A stretch of 64,000 nt of DNA from Flavobacteriaceae bacterium (GTDB taxonomy: Bacteria > Bacteroidota > Bacteroidia > Flavobacteriales > Flavobacteriaceae): positions 1 to 64,000 of the forward strand of contig JAHEKV010000006.1 in NCBI GenBank assembly GCA_024638165.1, in the 5' to 3' direction. A program made the position numbers and the translations under genes. This document shows, piece after piece, positions 41,321 through 51,238 of this stretch. The stretch's first letter is position 1. Each line of letters starts with the position of its first letter. The notes below the pieces were generated by a model. That model saw nothing but the letters and a program-made list of their open reading frames with translations. It was not told where the DNA came from and made no database searches.

Positions 41321-41986
41321 ATGAGAAGTGGTCGTAACGCTTTCATCTTTGATCTTGACGGGGTAATTGTAGATACTGCTAAATATCATTATCTGGCGTG
41401 GAAAAAATTAGCGGATCGCTTAGGGATCTTTTTCGATGAAACAGAAAACGAGAAGTTTAAAGGAGTAAGCCGTCAAAAGAGTCTCCAATTATTACTGCAA
41501 AGTGGAGGAGTCAGTGCCTCAGAGTCTGATTTTAATCAGTGGATGCACGATAAAAATGAAGACTACCTGAATCTCATTCAAGATATGACCGAGGATGAAA
41601 TTCTCGTAGATGTCAAAAAAGTTTTAGATCATCTCAAAGACAGAGATCAAGGGGTAGCTTTAGGTTCTGCGAGCAAGAATGCTACTTTAATTCTCGACCG
41701 TGTTGGGCTCACCTCTTATTTTGAAGTGATTATAGATGGTAATAAGGTTTCTAAAGCGAAACCAGATCCAGAAGTTTTTATTAAAGCAGCAAACGGATTG
41801 AATGTTTCACCTGAGTGTTCAGTGGTTTTTGAAGATGCCATTGCCGGAGTTGAGGCGGCCAATCGAGCCGGTATGTATAGTATAGGTGTTGGAGACACCG
41901 AGACACTGCATCATGCCAAATATGTGGTTAAAGATTTTACCGAGTTAACGCCCCCATTTTTAGATCAATTAATTGATAGAGAATAG
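41321..41986 (+). CDS. pgmB: Beta-phosphoglucomutase
   Basis: AFIFDLDGVIVDTAKYHYLAWKKLADRLGIFFDE...KPDPEVFIKAANGLNVSPECSVVFEDAIAGVEAA. Confidence 0.95.
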   Translation: MRSGRNAFIFDLDGVIVDTAKYHYLAWKKLADRLGIFFDETENEKFKGVSRQKSLQLLLQSGGVSASESDFNQWMHDKNEDYLNLIQDMTEDEILVDVKKVLDHLKDRDQGVALGSASKNATLILDRVGLTSYFEVIIDGNKVSKAKPDPEVFIKAANGLNVSPECSVVFEDAIAGVEAANRAGMYSIGVGDTETLHHAKYVVKDFTELTPPFLDQLIDRE

Positions 41987-44299
41987 ATGAATCAAAGCTT
42001 AGTAGAGGCCAATGAGTGGTCGATTATAGAATCCAAGTACAGCCCTGAAACCGTAGTTTCTGCTGAGAGTCTTTTTAGCCTGGGTAATGGCGCTATGGGT
42101 CAACGTGCCAATTTCGAAGAGAATTACAGTAAGGATACGTTTCAAGGAAGTTATATAGCAGGGGTTTACTATCCAGACAAGACTAAAGTAGGATGGTGGA
42201 AGAACGGATACCCAGAATATTTTGCAAAGGTTTTGAATGCTCCGAACTGGATCGGTATCGAAGTGTTCATTTCGGGTGAAGAGCTTGATATTGCGGCTGC
42301 CGCTGAAGTTTTGAATTTTCGCCGTGAGTTGAACATGAAAGAAGGCTGGTATTGCAGAACCTTTGAGGTAATCTTAAACAATGGTGCTCATGTTCAAGTA
42401 AAATCAACACGCTTTCTAAGTCTTGCTTTAGATGAGGTTGGAGCTATTTCCTATGAAATCACGCCACTTAAGGATGGGATTGATTTAGAGATTCGCCCTT
42501 ATATCGATAGCGGCATTAAAAATAGAGATAGCAATTGGGATGATGCCTTCTGGTCAACTACCGAGGTTATTCAAAAAGGAAATCGCGCCTTCATTGAAGC
42601 ACACACCAATAAGACTAACTTCTACACGTGCACCTTCATGCAATCGAATTTAGAAGTTGGTGATCGTGCTATCAAACCCGCGGGCGAGGAATGCTCAGAT
42701 GCTAAGGTTTCGATTCATTTTGTTGCCCGTGTAAATTCAGGTCAAACAGCAAGATTAACGAAGTTTGGCGGATACACCGTTTCTAGGTATCACGCCAAAG
42801 AGAACCTGGTGACTGCAGCGAATGAAGCCTTAGATAAGGCAAGTGGATTTGGTTTTACAGGACTTCTCGACCTTCAAAAATCAGCATGGGCCGAAATCTG
42901 GAAGCGTTCAGATATTGAGATTAAAGGAGACGTCAAAGCGCAACAAGGTATTCGTTATAATATCTTTCATTTGAACCAGACGTACCTTGGTAAAGACCCT
43001 GATTTGAATATTGGACCTAAAGGTTTTACGGGTGAAAAATACGGTGGAAGTACCTATTGGGATACCGAAGCTTATTGTTTGCCTTTTTACATGGTAACCA
43101 AAAGTGAAGAGGTGGCTAGAAACCTTCTTGCCTACCGATACCGACAGCTTGATAAGGCTATTGCTAATGCCGAGATGTTGGGATTTAAGGGTGGAGCAGC
43201 TTTGTATCCGATGGTGACCATGAACGGAGAAGAGTGTCACAACGAATGGGAAATCACCTTCGAGGAAATCCATAGAAACGGAGCAATTGCCTTTGCGATC
43301 TTTAACTATGTAAGATTCACCGGTGATTATAGCTACATCCCAGAAATGGGACTTGAGGTGCTGATTGCGATTGCAAGATTTTGGAAGCAGCGCGTCAACT
43401 ACTCAGAAGATAAGAAGGCTTATGTGATGCTTGGTGTTACTGGGCCGAACGAATACGAAAACAACGTCAATAATAACTGGTATACCAATTACATTGCTAA
43501 GTGGTGCTTACAGTATACTAAGAGACAAGTAGAGAAAGTTCAAGACGGATATCCCGGGGATTACCAACGAATCATAGGAGTGACGAAACTCACCACTAAC
43601 GAACTTTCGAATTGGGAGGAGATTGCAGAAAATATGTATTTCCCTTACAGTGAGTCTAAAGAAGTGTTCTTACAACAAGATGGTTTCTTAGATAAGGTTT
43701 TACAACCGGTTAGTGAGTTAGGACTCAATGATCGTCCGATCAATCAAAAATGGTCTTGGGACCGGATATTAAGATCTCCGTATATCAAACAAGCAGATGT
43801 ACTTCAAGGATTCTATTTCTTCGAAGATCATTTTTCGGTAGAGCAATTAGAGAAACACTTTGACTTTTACGAGCCTTTAACGGTTCACGAATCGTCACTT
43901 TCGCCCTGTATTCACAGCATACAGGCGGCAAAGCTTGGCCGTATGGATCAGGCGTATCAATTGTACCTTAGAACCTCAAGATTGGATCTAGACGATTACA
44001 ATAAGGAGGTTCATCAGGGGCTACATATCACCTCTATGGCGGGTACCTGGCTAAGTATTATTGAAGGTTTTGCAGGGCTTCGATTGATTGAAGATAAACT
44101 TCACTTTAATCCTCAGATTCCTGAGGAGTGGGAGAGCTATCAATTTTCGATCACTTTTAGATCAAGAACCATTGAGGTGGAAATATCAAAGAATACGGCT
44201 AGCTTCACACTGAGATCTGCCGAATTACCGATGAGTATCCGAATTAAAGGTGAGCGGGTCGAATTACAGCCTGAGAAGAAATATACCTGTAGCTTATAA
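41987..44299 (+). CDS. Glycoside hydrolase family 65 disaccharide phosphorylase (maltose/kojibiose/trehalose type)
   Basis: GNGAMGQRANFEE...GGSTYWDTEAYCLPFYM...VTGPNEYENNVNNNWYTN...; adjacent pgmB. Confidence 0.94.
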   Translation: MNQSLVEANEWSIIESKYSPETVVSAESLFSLGNGAMGQRANFEENYSKDTFQGSYIAGVYYPDKTKVGWWKNGYPEYFAKVLNAPNWIGIEVFISGEELDIAAAAEVLNFRRELNMKEGWYCRTFEVILNNGAHVQVKSTRFLSLALDEVGAISYEITPLKDGIDLEIRPYIDSGIKNRDSNWDDAFWSTTEVIQKGNRAFIEAHTNKTNFYTCTFMQSNLEVGDRAIKPAGEECSDAKVSIHFVARVNSGQTARLTKFGGYTVSRYHAKENLVTAANEALDKASGFGFTGLLDLQKSAWAEIWKRSDIEIKGDVKAQQGIRYNIFHLNQTYLGKDPDLNIGPKGFTGEKYGGSTYWDTEAYCLPFYMVTKSEEVARNLLAYRYRQLDKAIANAEMLGFKGGAALYPMVTMNGEECHNEWEITFEEIHRNGAIAFAIFNYVRFTGDYSYIPEMGLEVLIAIARFWKQRVNYSEDKKAYVMLGVTGPNEYENNVNNNWYTNYIAKWCLQYTKRQVEKVQDGYPGDYQRIIGVTKLTTNELSNWEEIAENMYFPYSESKEVFLQQDGFLDKVLQPVSELGLNDRPINQKWSWDRILRSPYIKQADVLQGFYFFEDHFSVEQLEKHFDFYEPLTVHESSLSPCIHSIQAAKLGRMDQAYQLYLRTSRLDLDDYNKEVHQGLHITSMAGTWLSIIEGFAGLRLIEDKLHFNPQIPEEWESYQFSITFRSRTIEVEISKNTASFTLRSAELPMSIRIKGERVELQPEKKYTCSL

Positions 44300-44301
44300 T
44301 C

Positions 44302-46167
44302 ATGCGTAAATTCAGAATTCTCTTAGGTCTTTTTCTGTTTACCTTATGGTTTACAAAGGCCCAAGATATTCGTGTCGAGCCTCCTAATTGGTGGGTAGGA
44401 ATGGCGAATGCTGAATTGCAATTGCTTATTAAAGCAGATGATATTGGGGGCTTTCAGGTCAAGCTGAAAAAGGGCCGAGATCAGTTAATTAAGAGCGTTC
44501 ATCAGGCAGATAGCCCGAATTATCTTTTCATAAATCTAGATCTTTCTTCGGTAAAGAAACCCGAGAAATTGGTCTTTGAATTTTCGAAAGGCACTTCAAG
44601 ATTCGAATATGAATACGAACTGCGCGAATTAGAATTTGGTTCTGATAAAATTGAAGGTTTCAATTCTGGAGATGCGATTTATCTAATTACCCCTGATCGT
44701 TTCGTCAACGGGGATGAGTCTAACGATCAGGTTCCTGGATTAAAAGAACAAACGGTTGATCGATCGCACGATTACAAGCGTCATGGCGGTGATATTGCCG
44801 GTATTATTAAGGCGATTCCTTATCTAAAAGACCTTGGAATGACCGCCGTTTGGTCGAGTCCATTACTGGTGAATGACATGGCCGAGCAGTCATATCATGG
44901 CTATGCGATTACTGATTTCTTTAAAGTTGATCCGAGATTTGGTTCTCTTCGGGAGTATCGTCTTTTAGCAGATGAGCTGCGCAATCGTAAGATGAAGCTG
45001 ATCATGGATCAAGTCAATAATCATTGTGGATCGAATCATTGGTGGATGAGTGATTTGCCCTTTTCAGATTGGATTAATGGGCAAGAGGCTTTTTTAACCT
45101 CAGGTGAAATAACTTATTCGAACCACCGCAGAACTACGATACAAGATCCTTATGCCGCCCAGAAAGACAGGGAAGTAATGCTTGAAGGATGGTTTGTATC
45201 TGCTATGCCCGACCTTAATCATCGCAATCCTTTTATGGCGCGCTATCTCATTCAAAACAGCCTATGGTGGATAGAAACCCTTGGCTTGGGAGGAATTCGT
45301 CAAGATACTTATCCTTATAACGATCCTGCCTTCATGGCAGAGTGGGCACAGGCCATTCAAACCCAGTATCCGAAGTTTACCATCGTAGGCGAGGAGTGGA
45401 GTTATAATCCCCTCAGGGTCGGATATTGGCAACAGTCAGCGCCCAATGCAGATGGATATGAATCGCATTTGCCTTCAGTCTTTGATTTCCCCTTACAAAA
45501 GGCTTTAGTAGATGCTCTTACCAATGAAGAATCTTGGGATAAGGGCCTCGTTGAATGGTATACTGCGTTGTCGAATGATTTCTATTATGCGAATCCTAAG
45601 GCATTAGTTTTCATGGGTGATAATCACGACATGGACCGTCTTTACACTCAGCTTAGTGAAGATATTAATCTTCATCATATGGCACTTGCTCTACTGGCTA
45701 TGGCACCTCGAACTCCACAACTCTATTACGGTACAGAGATTCTCATGCAAAATACGGCTAAGCCCCACGACCATGGATTGATCCGTACTGATTTTCCCGG
45801 AGGGTGGCATGGGGATAAAATCAATGCCTTTAGCAAGTCGGGTTTAACTTCTGAGCAGAAGGCAACCCAAACTCTATTTGCTAAATTATTTCAATTGAGA
45901 AGCCGGTCAGAGGCGATGAGGTTTGGAGAGACCTTGCATTATGCTCCGAATGATGGAGTTTATGTGATCTCTAGATTTGCTGAGAATGAAAAGCTTGTCC
46001 TATTTTTGAATAAGAATGAGGAGGATCGTCAAATCGACCTATCATATTACAAGGAGTTGCAGGGTTATGATCGGTATTACGATCCTATCAATGAGATTGA
46101 ATCTTCGACCTCAAAACTTGTTAAAATTAGGTCCCGATCTTTTTTATTAATACAAATGAAATCATGA
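44302..46167 (+). CDS. Secreted GH13 alpha-amylase family protein (neopullulanase/cyclomaltodextrinase type)
   Basis: AIYLITPDRFVNGDESND...GGDIAGIIKAIPYLKDLGMTAVWSSPLL; GGIRQDTYPY; GEEW; MGDNHDMDR. Confidence 0.95.
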   Translation: MRKFRILLGLFLFTLWFTKAQDIRVEPPNWWVGMANAELQLLIKADDIGGFQVKLKKGRDQLIKSVHQADSPNYLFINLDLSSVKKPEKLVFEFSKGTSRFEYEYELRELEFGSDKIEGFNSGDAIYLITPDRFVNGDESNDQVPGLKEQTVDRSHDYKRHGGDIAGIIKAIPYLKDLGMTAVWSSPLLVNDMAEQSYHGYAITDFFKVDPRFGSLREYRLLADELRNRKMKLIMDQVNNHCGSNHWWMSDLPFSDWINGQEAFLTSGEITYSNHRRTTIQDPYAAQKDREVMLEGWFVSAMPDLNHRNPFMARYLIQNSLWWIETLGLGGIRQDTYPYNDPAFMAEWAQAIQTQYPKFTIVGEEWSYNPLRVGYWQQSAPNADGYESHLPSVFDFPLQKALVDALTNEESWDKGLVEWYTALSNDFYYANPKALVFMGDNHDMDRLYTQLSEDINLHHMALALLAMAPRTPQLYYGTEILMQNTAKPHDHGLIRTDFPGGWHGDKINAFSKSGLTSEQKATQTLFAKLFQLRSRSEAMRFGETLHYAPNDGVYVISRFAENEKLVLFLNKNEEDRQIDLSYYKELQGYDRYYDPINEIESSTSKLVKIRSRSFLLIQMKS

Positions 46168-46913
46168 GAAAAAGCATTTTAGTTACTATTGCAATGATTC
46201 TAAGTTCTTGTCATATGAGTACTTCAGACGATTTTCTAGTCATTGGGCATCGTGGCGCAATGGGATATGTTACTGAAAACACCATTGCATCTGTAGAGAA
46301 AGCGATTGATTTAGGGGTGTCAATGGTAGAGATAGATGTGTTTCGCATTCGCTCTGGAGAGGTTGTTGTGTTCCATGACGATCGCGTAGATGATTTGACC
46401 AATGGGGCCGGAGAAATAGAAGATCTATACATGCCCGAGGTGTTGGCCTTAACCCTTCAAGGAGGCCATAAAATACCTAAGCTTCAAGATGTACTTAAGG
46501 CCGTAGATGGTCGAATTTCTCTAAACATAGAGCTTAAGGGGGCGAATACTGCAGCGAAAGTCAATCAAATTATTGAATACTACAGTTTACACCAGGGCTG
46601 GAGTTTAGATCAATTCGTGATTTCGTCATTTCGATGGGATGAGCTTGAAAAAATGCGAGAACTGAACCCAGAGGTAGCTATCGCAGTACTTACAGAAAAG
46701 GACCCATTAGATGCCATCCCTATGGCCGAAAAGTTAGGAGCAATAGCAATCAACCCTTGGTATAAAAATCTTACTCAAGAAGCGGTAGACGCCATTCATG
46801 AGAAAGGCTTCAAGGTTTATACTTATACCGTCAATGAAGCAGAGGATATTGCTCAAATGAAAGCAATGGGCGTTGACGGAATTTTCTGCAACTATCCTGA
46901 TCGAGCGCTTTAG
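46164..46913 (+). CDS. Glycerophosphodiester phosphodiesterase (lipoprotein)
   Basis: LSSCHMS lipobox; VIGHRGAMGYVTENTIASVEKAIDLGVSMVEIDVFRIRSGEVVVFHDD. Confidence 0.95.
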   Translation: MRKSILVTIAMILSSCHMSTSDDFLVIGHRGAMGYVTENTIASVEKAIDLGVSMVEIDVFRIRSGEVVVFHDDRVDDLTNGAGEIEDLYMPEVLALTLQGGHKIPKLQDVLKAVDGRISLNIELKGANTAAKVNQIIEYYSLHQGWSLDQFVISSFRWDELEKMRELNPEVAIAVLTEKDPLDAIPMAEKLGAIAINPWYKNLTQEAVDAIHEKGFKVYTYTVNEAEDIAQMKAMGVDGIFCNYPDRAL

Positions 46914-47650
46914 CTTACCAGAAATTGGTGTAATAGCGCTGCAAAAACTCCTCCTGCAATGGGAGCAACTACTGGTATCCAAGCATAGGACCAGTTGCCG
47001 CCAGCCTTTTCCTTCATAGGAAGTAAGGCGTGAGTAAGTCTCGGCCCTAGATCTCTTGCAGGGTTAATGGCGTAGCCGGTGGTACCTCCTAAGCTAAGCC
47101 CGATTCCCCATACGAATATCGCTACGGGTAGTGCCCCTAACGAACCCATTCCTAGTTTTTGACCGGTTTCTAGCACTTCAGGATCGGTGATATGGAAAAT
47201 GGCAAAAAGCAATACAAAGGCCCCAATAAATTCACTGAAGAAATTTCGACTGACACTATACACTTCAGGAGCGGTGCAAAATACCCCACGCCTGGTTTCA
47301 AGACATTCGGTTGCCTCAAAGTGATCTCGATACATAAACCATACTGCTAATGCTGCGAGCATCGCACCGGCAAATTGGGCAGGAACAAATAATGTAAAAT
47401 CGGCTAGAGATAATGATCCTTGAACCAAAAGCGCTGAACTTACCGCTGGGTTGAGGTGGGCGCCACTTATGGGTCCAGCAACTACCACTCCAATATAAAC
47501 TGCAAACGCCCATCCGGCACAGATGAGTACCCATGCACTAGCACTACTGTAAGATCCTTTAGTTCCTTTAAGCGCAACGTTTGCATTGACTCCTAAACCT
47601 AGAAGCATCATTAAAAAGGTTCCAATAAATTCTGCGAAAACGATATTCAT
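46910..47650 (-). CDS. Aquaporin / glycerol uptake facilitator
   Basis: SGAHLNPAVSSALL and GYAINPARDLGPRLTH: NPA motifs, second followed by D-R typical of GlpF. Confidence 0.95.
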   Translation of the reverse strand: MNIVFAEFIGTFLMMLLGLGVNANVALKGTKGSYSSASAWVLICAGWAFAVYIGVVVAGPISGAHLNPAVSSALLVQGSLSLADFTLFVPAQFAGAMLAALAVWFMYRDHFEATECLETRRGVFCTAPEVYSVSRNFFSEFIGAFVLLFAIFHITDPEVLETGQKLGMGSLGALPVAIFVWGIGLSLGGTTGYAINPARDLGPRLTHALLPMKEKAGGNWSYAWIPVVAPIAGGVFAALLHQFLVS

Positions 47651-47652
47651 AG

Positions 47653-49137
47653 CTATTTGGTTAGGCACGTTGACACAGCCTCGTGCCAACCCTTAATGCC
47701 GTTAGTAATTTTTGAATTTAGTGGTTCTGGAATAAACCTGCGATCCTCTTCTGAGATACTATTAATTTCTTGAGTAGAGGCCCAGAAATTTACCGCGAGA
47801 CCTGCAAGGAAGGCAGCTCCCATGGCTGTAGTTTCTACTTGCTTCGGTCGAAGGACTTGACTTTGTAAAATATCTGCCTGAAACTGCATGAGCAGGTTAT
47901 TATTTGAGGCGCCGCCATCTACTTTGAGAACTTGAATCGAGGTATCTGCATCTTTTTGCATGGCCTCTAAAATATCTAAGGTTTGATAGGCAATCGCATC
48001 TAATGCGGCTCTAGAAATATGAGCTTTTGTGGTTCCTCGAGTCAGCCCGGTAATTTGACCTCTAGCGTAAGCATCCCAATAGGGTGCTCCAAGCCCCACA
48101 AAAGCGGGCACAAAATAAACTCCCGAACTGTCTGGTACACTTGCTGCAAGTGCCTCTACCTCTGAAGAGGCTTCTATAAACCCTAGACTATCTCTAAGCC
48201 ATTGAACGATGGCACCGGCCATAAAGACACTCCCTTCAAGAGCATAAGTAACCTGATCGCCGATTTGCCAAGCTACCGTACTAAGCAGATTAGCCTTTGA
48301 GAAGACTGGTTTGTCACCGACATTCATAAGCATAAAACAACCGGTTCCATAAGTGTTTTTTACCATACCAACTTCGGTACATTGCTGTCCGAATAATGCA
48401 GCCTGTTGGTCTCCAGCAATACCTGCGATAGGAATCTCTTCTCCGAAGAGCTCTTTGTGCGTATATCCATAGACTTCGCTTGAAGACTTAACCTCTGGTA
48501 AAAGGGTACCAGGTACTTTGAAAAGTTCGAGTAACTCCTCGTCCCATTCGAGTGTATTAATATTGTAGAGTAAGGTTCGTGATGCGTTAGAAGGATCAGT
48601 GATATGAAGCTGTTGATTACTCAACTTATAACAAAGCCAACTGTCAATAGTACCGGCCATCAGCTCACCTTGCTCAGCTCTTTGTCGTGCTCCGGGCACG
48701 TGGTCGAGGATCCAGGCAATTTTTGTTCCTGAGAAATAGGAGTCGATAACGAGTCCGGTTTTAGACTGAATAAAAGCAGCTTTTCCTTCTGTTTTCAACT
48801 GTTCACAGACTTCTGTGGTGCGTTTATCTTGCCAGACAATGGCTTTATAGATGGGCTTTCCGGTTTTTCTATCCCAAACTACAGCGGTCTCTCGTTGATT
48901 GGTAATTCCGATGGCGCTTATTGAGGATACTTCCCCTTCGATTTTGGAAAGAGCTTCTCGAGTAACCTCGAGTTGACTTTCCCAAATTTCATTGGCATCG
49001 TGCTCTACCCAGCCATTTTGGGGAAAGAATTGCTTGAATTCTTTCTGAGCCATGGCAACAACTTCACCTTGGTGATTAATAATTAACGCTCTTGAGCTGG
49101 TAGTTCCCTGGTCGAGGGCCAGTATATATGATTTCAT
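47653..49137 (-). CDS. glpK: Glycerol kinase
   Basis: [52 protein letters not shown]. Confidence 0.98.
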   Translation of the reverse strand: MKSYILALDQGTTSSRALIINHQGEVVAMAQKEFKQFFPQNGWVEHDANEIWESQLEVTREALSKIEGEVSSISAIGITNQRETAVVWDRKTGKPIYKAIVWQDKRTTEVCEQLKTEGKAAFIQSKTGLVIDSYFSGTKIAWILDHVPGARQRAEQGELMAGTIDSWLCYKLSNQQLHITDPSNASRTLLYNINTLEWDEELLELFKVPGTLLPEVKSSSEVYGYTHKELFGEEIPIAGIAGDQQAALFGQQCTEVGMVKNTYGTGCFMLMNVGDKPVFSKANLLSTVAWQIGDQVTYALEGSVFMAGAIVQWLRDSLGFIEASSEVEALAASVPDSSGVYFVPAFVGLGAPYWDAYARGQITGLTRGTTKAHISRAALDAIAYQTLDILEAMQKDADTSIQVLKVDGGASNNNLLMQFQADILQSQVLRPKQVETTAMGAAFLAGLAVNFWASTQEINSISEEDRRFIPEPLNSKITNGIKGWHEAVSTCLTK

Positions 49138-49179
49138 TAATAACCTGTTTAGCTCCAAAAAGATACAATAACATTCTGT

Positions 49180-49187
49180 TATCTTTG
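49180..49187 (+). promoter_or_regulatory. Candidate -7 element TATCTTTG upstream of mvaD
   Basis: Matches TAnnTTTG 18 nt before ATG 49206. Confidence 0.4.
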
Positions 49188-49205
49188 CCCTTTACTGGGG
49201 AACTT

Positions 49206-50264
49206 ATGAATGATCAATTGCTCGAAGAATTTAAATCAAACCTCAAGGAGAATGGGTTTTCTTATCGCACCACACATCGTGCGCCGAGTAATATTGCTTT
49301 AGTAAAGTATTGGGGAAAATACCATCCTCAGATTCCTGCTAATCCATCGATTTCGTTCACCCTTAGTAAGGCGTTTACCGACACTACGGTATCTTTCGAA
49401 CCTTCTAATTCTCCTGAAATTAACTTAAAATTTGAGGATGAAGCCAAGCCAAGTTTTATTCCAAAAATTCAATCCTTTGTAGATAGAATTGGGGTTTACT
49501 GCCCTTATTTGAAAGGTTATAGCTTGAATATCGAAACCTCAAATAGTTTCCCGCACAGTAGCGGAATAGCTTCTTCAGCTAGTGGAATGGCAGCTTTAGC
49601 AATGGCTATTTGCAGTCTCGAGGCCAAGCTTTCTAGTAGCGAAGTGGATTTGAAGAAGGCTTCTTTTCTAGCTCGTCTGGGTTCGGGAAGTGCCGCTCGA
49701 AGTATTGAAGGGCCACTCATGAGTTGGGGTTTTCATAAAGATATTGCTGAAAGCTCAGATCTTTTTGCAACACCTTTTCTTGATGCTCATCCGATTTTCA
49801 ATACCTATCAAGACGCGATTTTATTGGTGCATAAAGGAGTGAAGTCTGTGAGTAGTACGGTGGGTCATAATCTCATGAAAAATCATCCTTTTGCTGAGCA
49901 GCGATTTGCTCAAGCAAATAATCATTTAGCGAAGCTTTTAGCTGTTTTGCGCGGAGGTGACCTCGATCAGTTTATTGAGATCGTTGAGCTAGAGGCGCTT
50001 AGTCTTCATGCGATGATGCTTAGTTCTACACCGAGTTATATTTTAATGCAGCCCGGTACGTTATCGATTATACAGCGCATCAGAACGTTTAGAGCAGAGA
50101 CGAACATACCGGTTTGTTTTACCTTAGATGCCGGCGCAAATGTACATGTGTTATACCCCGCTGAAAACAAGGATGATATTATTGATTTGATTGATAATGA
50201 GCTAGCTGCGTTTTGCGAAGACGGACAGTACTTGTTAGATGAATGTGGAATTGGAGCCAAATAA
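49206..50264 (+). CDS. mvaD: Diphosphomevalonate decarboxylase
   Basis: APSNIALVKYWGKYHPQIPANPSISFTLS; SSGIASSASGMAALAMA; RLGSGSAARSIEG. Confidence 0.95.
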   Translation: MNDQLLEEFKSNLKENGFSYRTTHRAPSNIALVKYWGKYHPQIPANPSISFTLSKAFTDTTVSFEPSNSPEINLKFEDEAKPSFIPKIQSFVDRIGVYCPYLKGYSLNIETSNSFPHSSGIASSASGMAALAMAICSLEAKLSSSEVDLKKASFLARLGSGSAARSIEGPLMSWGFHKDIAESSDLFATPFLDAHPIFNTYQDAILLVHKGVKSVSSTVGHNLMKNHPFAEQRFAQANNHLAKLLAVLRGGDLDQFIEIVELEALSLHAMMLSSTPSYILMQPGTLSIIQRIRTFRAETNIPVCFTLDAGANVHVLYPAENKDDIIDLIDNELAAFCEDGQYLLDECGIGAK

Positions 50265-50279
50265 TTGTTTACCTTTGAG

Positions 50280-51236
50280 ATGAAAAAATTAAACAAAATG
50301 AAAGGCCCACTATTTTACGCTAAGATTCTTCTTTTCGGAGAGTACGGGATTATTAAAGATTCTAAAGGCCTTGCTATACCGTTTAATGCGTTTAAAGGAG
50401 CCTTGCGTTTTCCCGAGAACACCTCCTCTGAAATAGCTTCGTCTAACACACATCTCAAGAATTATGCTGCCTACCTTAAGAATCAGGTTGCTGAGCAGTG
50501 TCTTGATGTTTCGTTTGATTTTGAACAATTAGATGCCGATTTAGAAAAAGGCATGTATTTCGATAGTTCAATTCCAATGGGATATGGTGTGGGGAGTAGC
50601 GGAGCAATTGTTGCTGCGATATATGACCGATACGCTGATGAAAAGGTTTCAGTCTTAGGTTCGTTAACCCGCGAAAAATTGCTTGTGCTCAAAGGACAAT
50701 TTGCGATCATGGAATCTCATTTTCATGGGACTTCATCAGGACTTGACCCGCTCAATAGCTATCTAAGTTTACCTATTTTAATCCACGCTAAAGATCATGT
50801 AGAATCTACTCCAATACCCTCGCAAAACCAGGCGGGTAAGGGAGCGGTCTTTCTATTAGACAGCGGCATTACTGGAGAGACGGCACCTATGGTTCAACTC
50901 TTTATGGAGAACCTGAAGAACAAGCAGTTTGAAGAGGTAATGAGAGAGCAATTTGTTCAGTATACCGATGCGTGTATTGATCACTTCTTAAACGGGAATA
51001 TACGCTCCCTTTTCAGCGATCTCCGAAAGTTATCAGGGGTGGTTTTCGATCACTTCAAGCCAATGATTCCTGCGAATTTCCACGATATTTGGCAGAAGGG
51101 GTTAGAAACCGATACGTATTACCTTAAACTCTGCGGCTCTGGCGGTGGAGGCTATTTTTTGGGATTCACGCAAGATTTAGAGGCTACTAAAAAAGTACTA
51201 GACGGTCATCAATTAGAGGTAGTTTATACCTTTTAG
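50280..51236 (+). CDS. Mevalonate kinase-like GHMP kinase (start uncertain: 50265 TTG, 50280 ATG or 50298 ATG)
   Basis: YAKILLFGEYGIIKDSKGLAIPF; SSIPMGYGVGSSGAIVAAIYD; KLCGSGGGGYFLGFT. Confidence 0.9.
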   Translation: MKKLNKMKGPLFYAKILLFGEYGIIKDSKGLAIPFNAFKGALRFPENTSSEIASSNTHLKNYAAYLKNQVAEQCLDVSFDFEQLDADLEKGMYFDSSIPMGYGVGSSGAIVAAIYDRYADEKVSVLGSLTREKLLVLKGQFAIMESHFHGTSSGLDPLNSYLSLPILIHAKDHVESTPIPSQNQAGKGAVFLLDSGITGETAPMVQLFMENLKNKQFEEVMREQFVQYTDACIDHFLNGNIRSLFSDLRKLSGVVFDHFKPMIPANFHDIWQKGLETDTYYLKLCGSGGGGYFLGFTQDLEATKKVLDGHQLEVVYTF

Positions 51237-51238
51237 GT

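Noticed and set aside
42908-43273. 121-aa minus-strand ORF inside GH65
   Set aside because: Antisense to conserved catalytic region of GH65; no independent support
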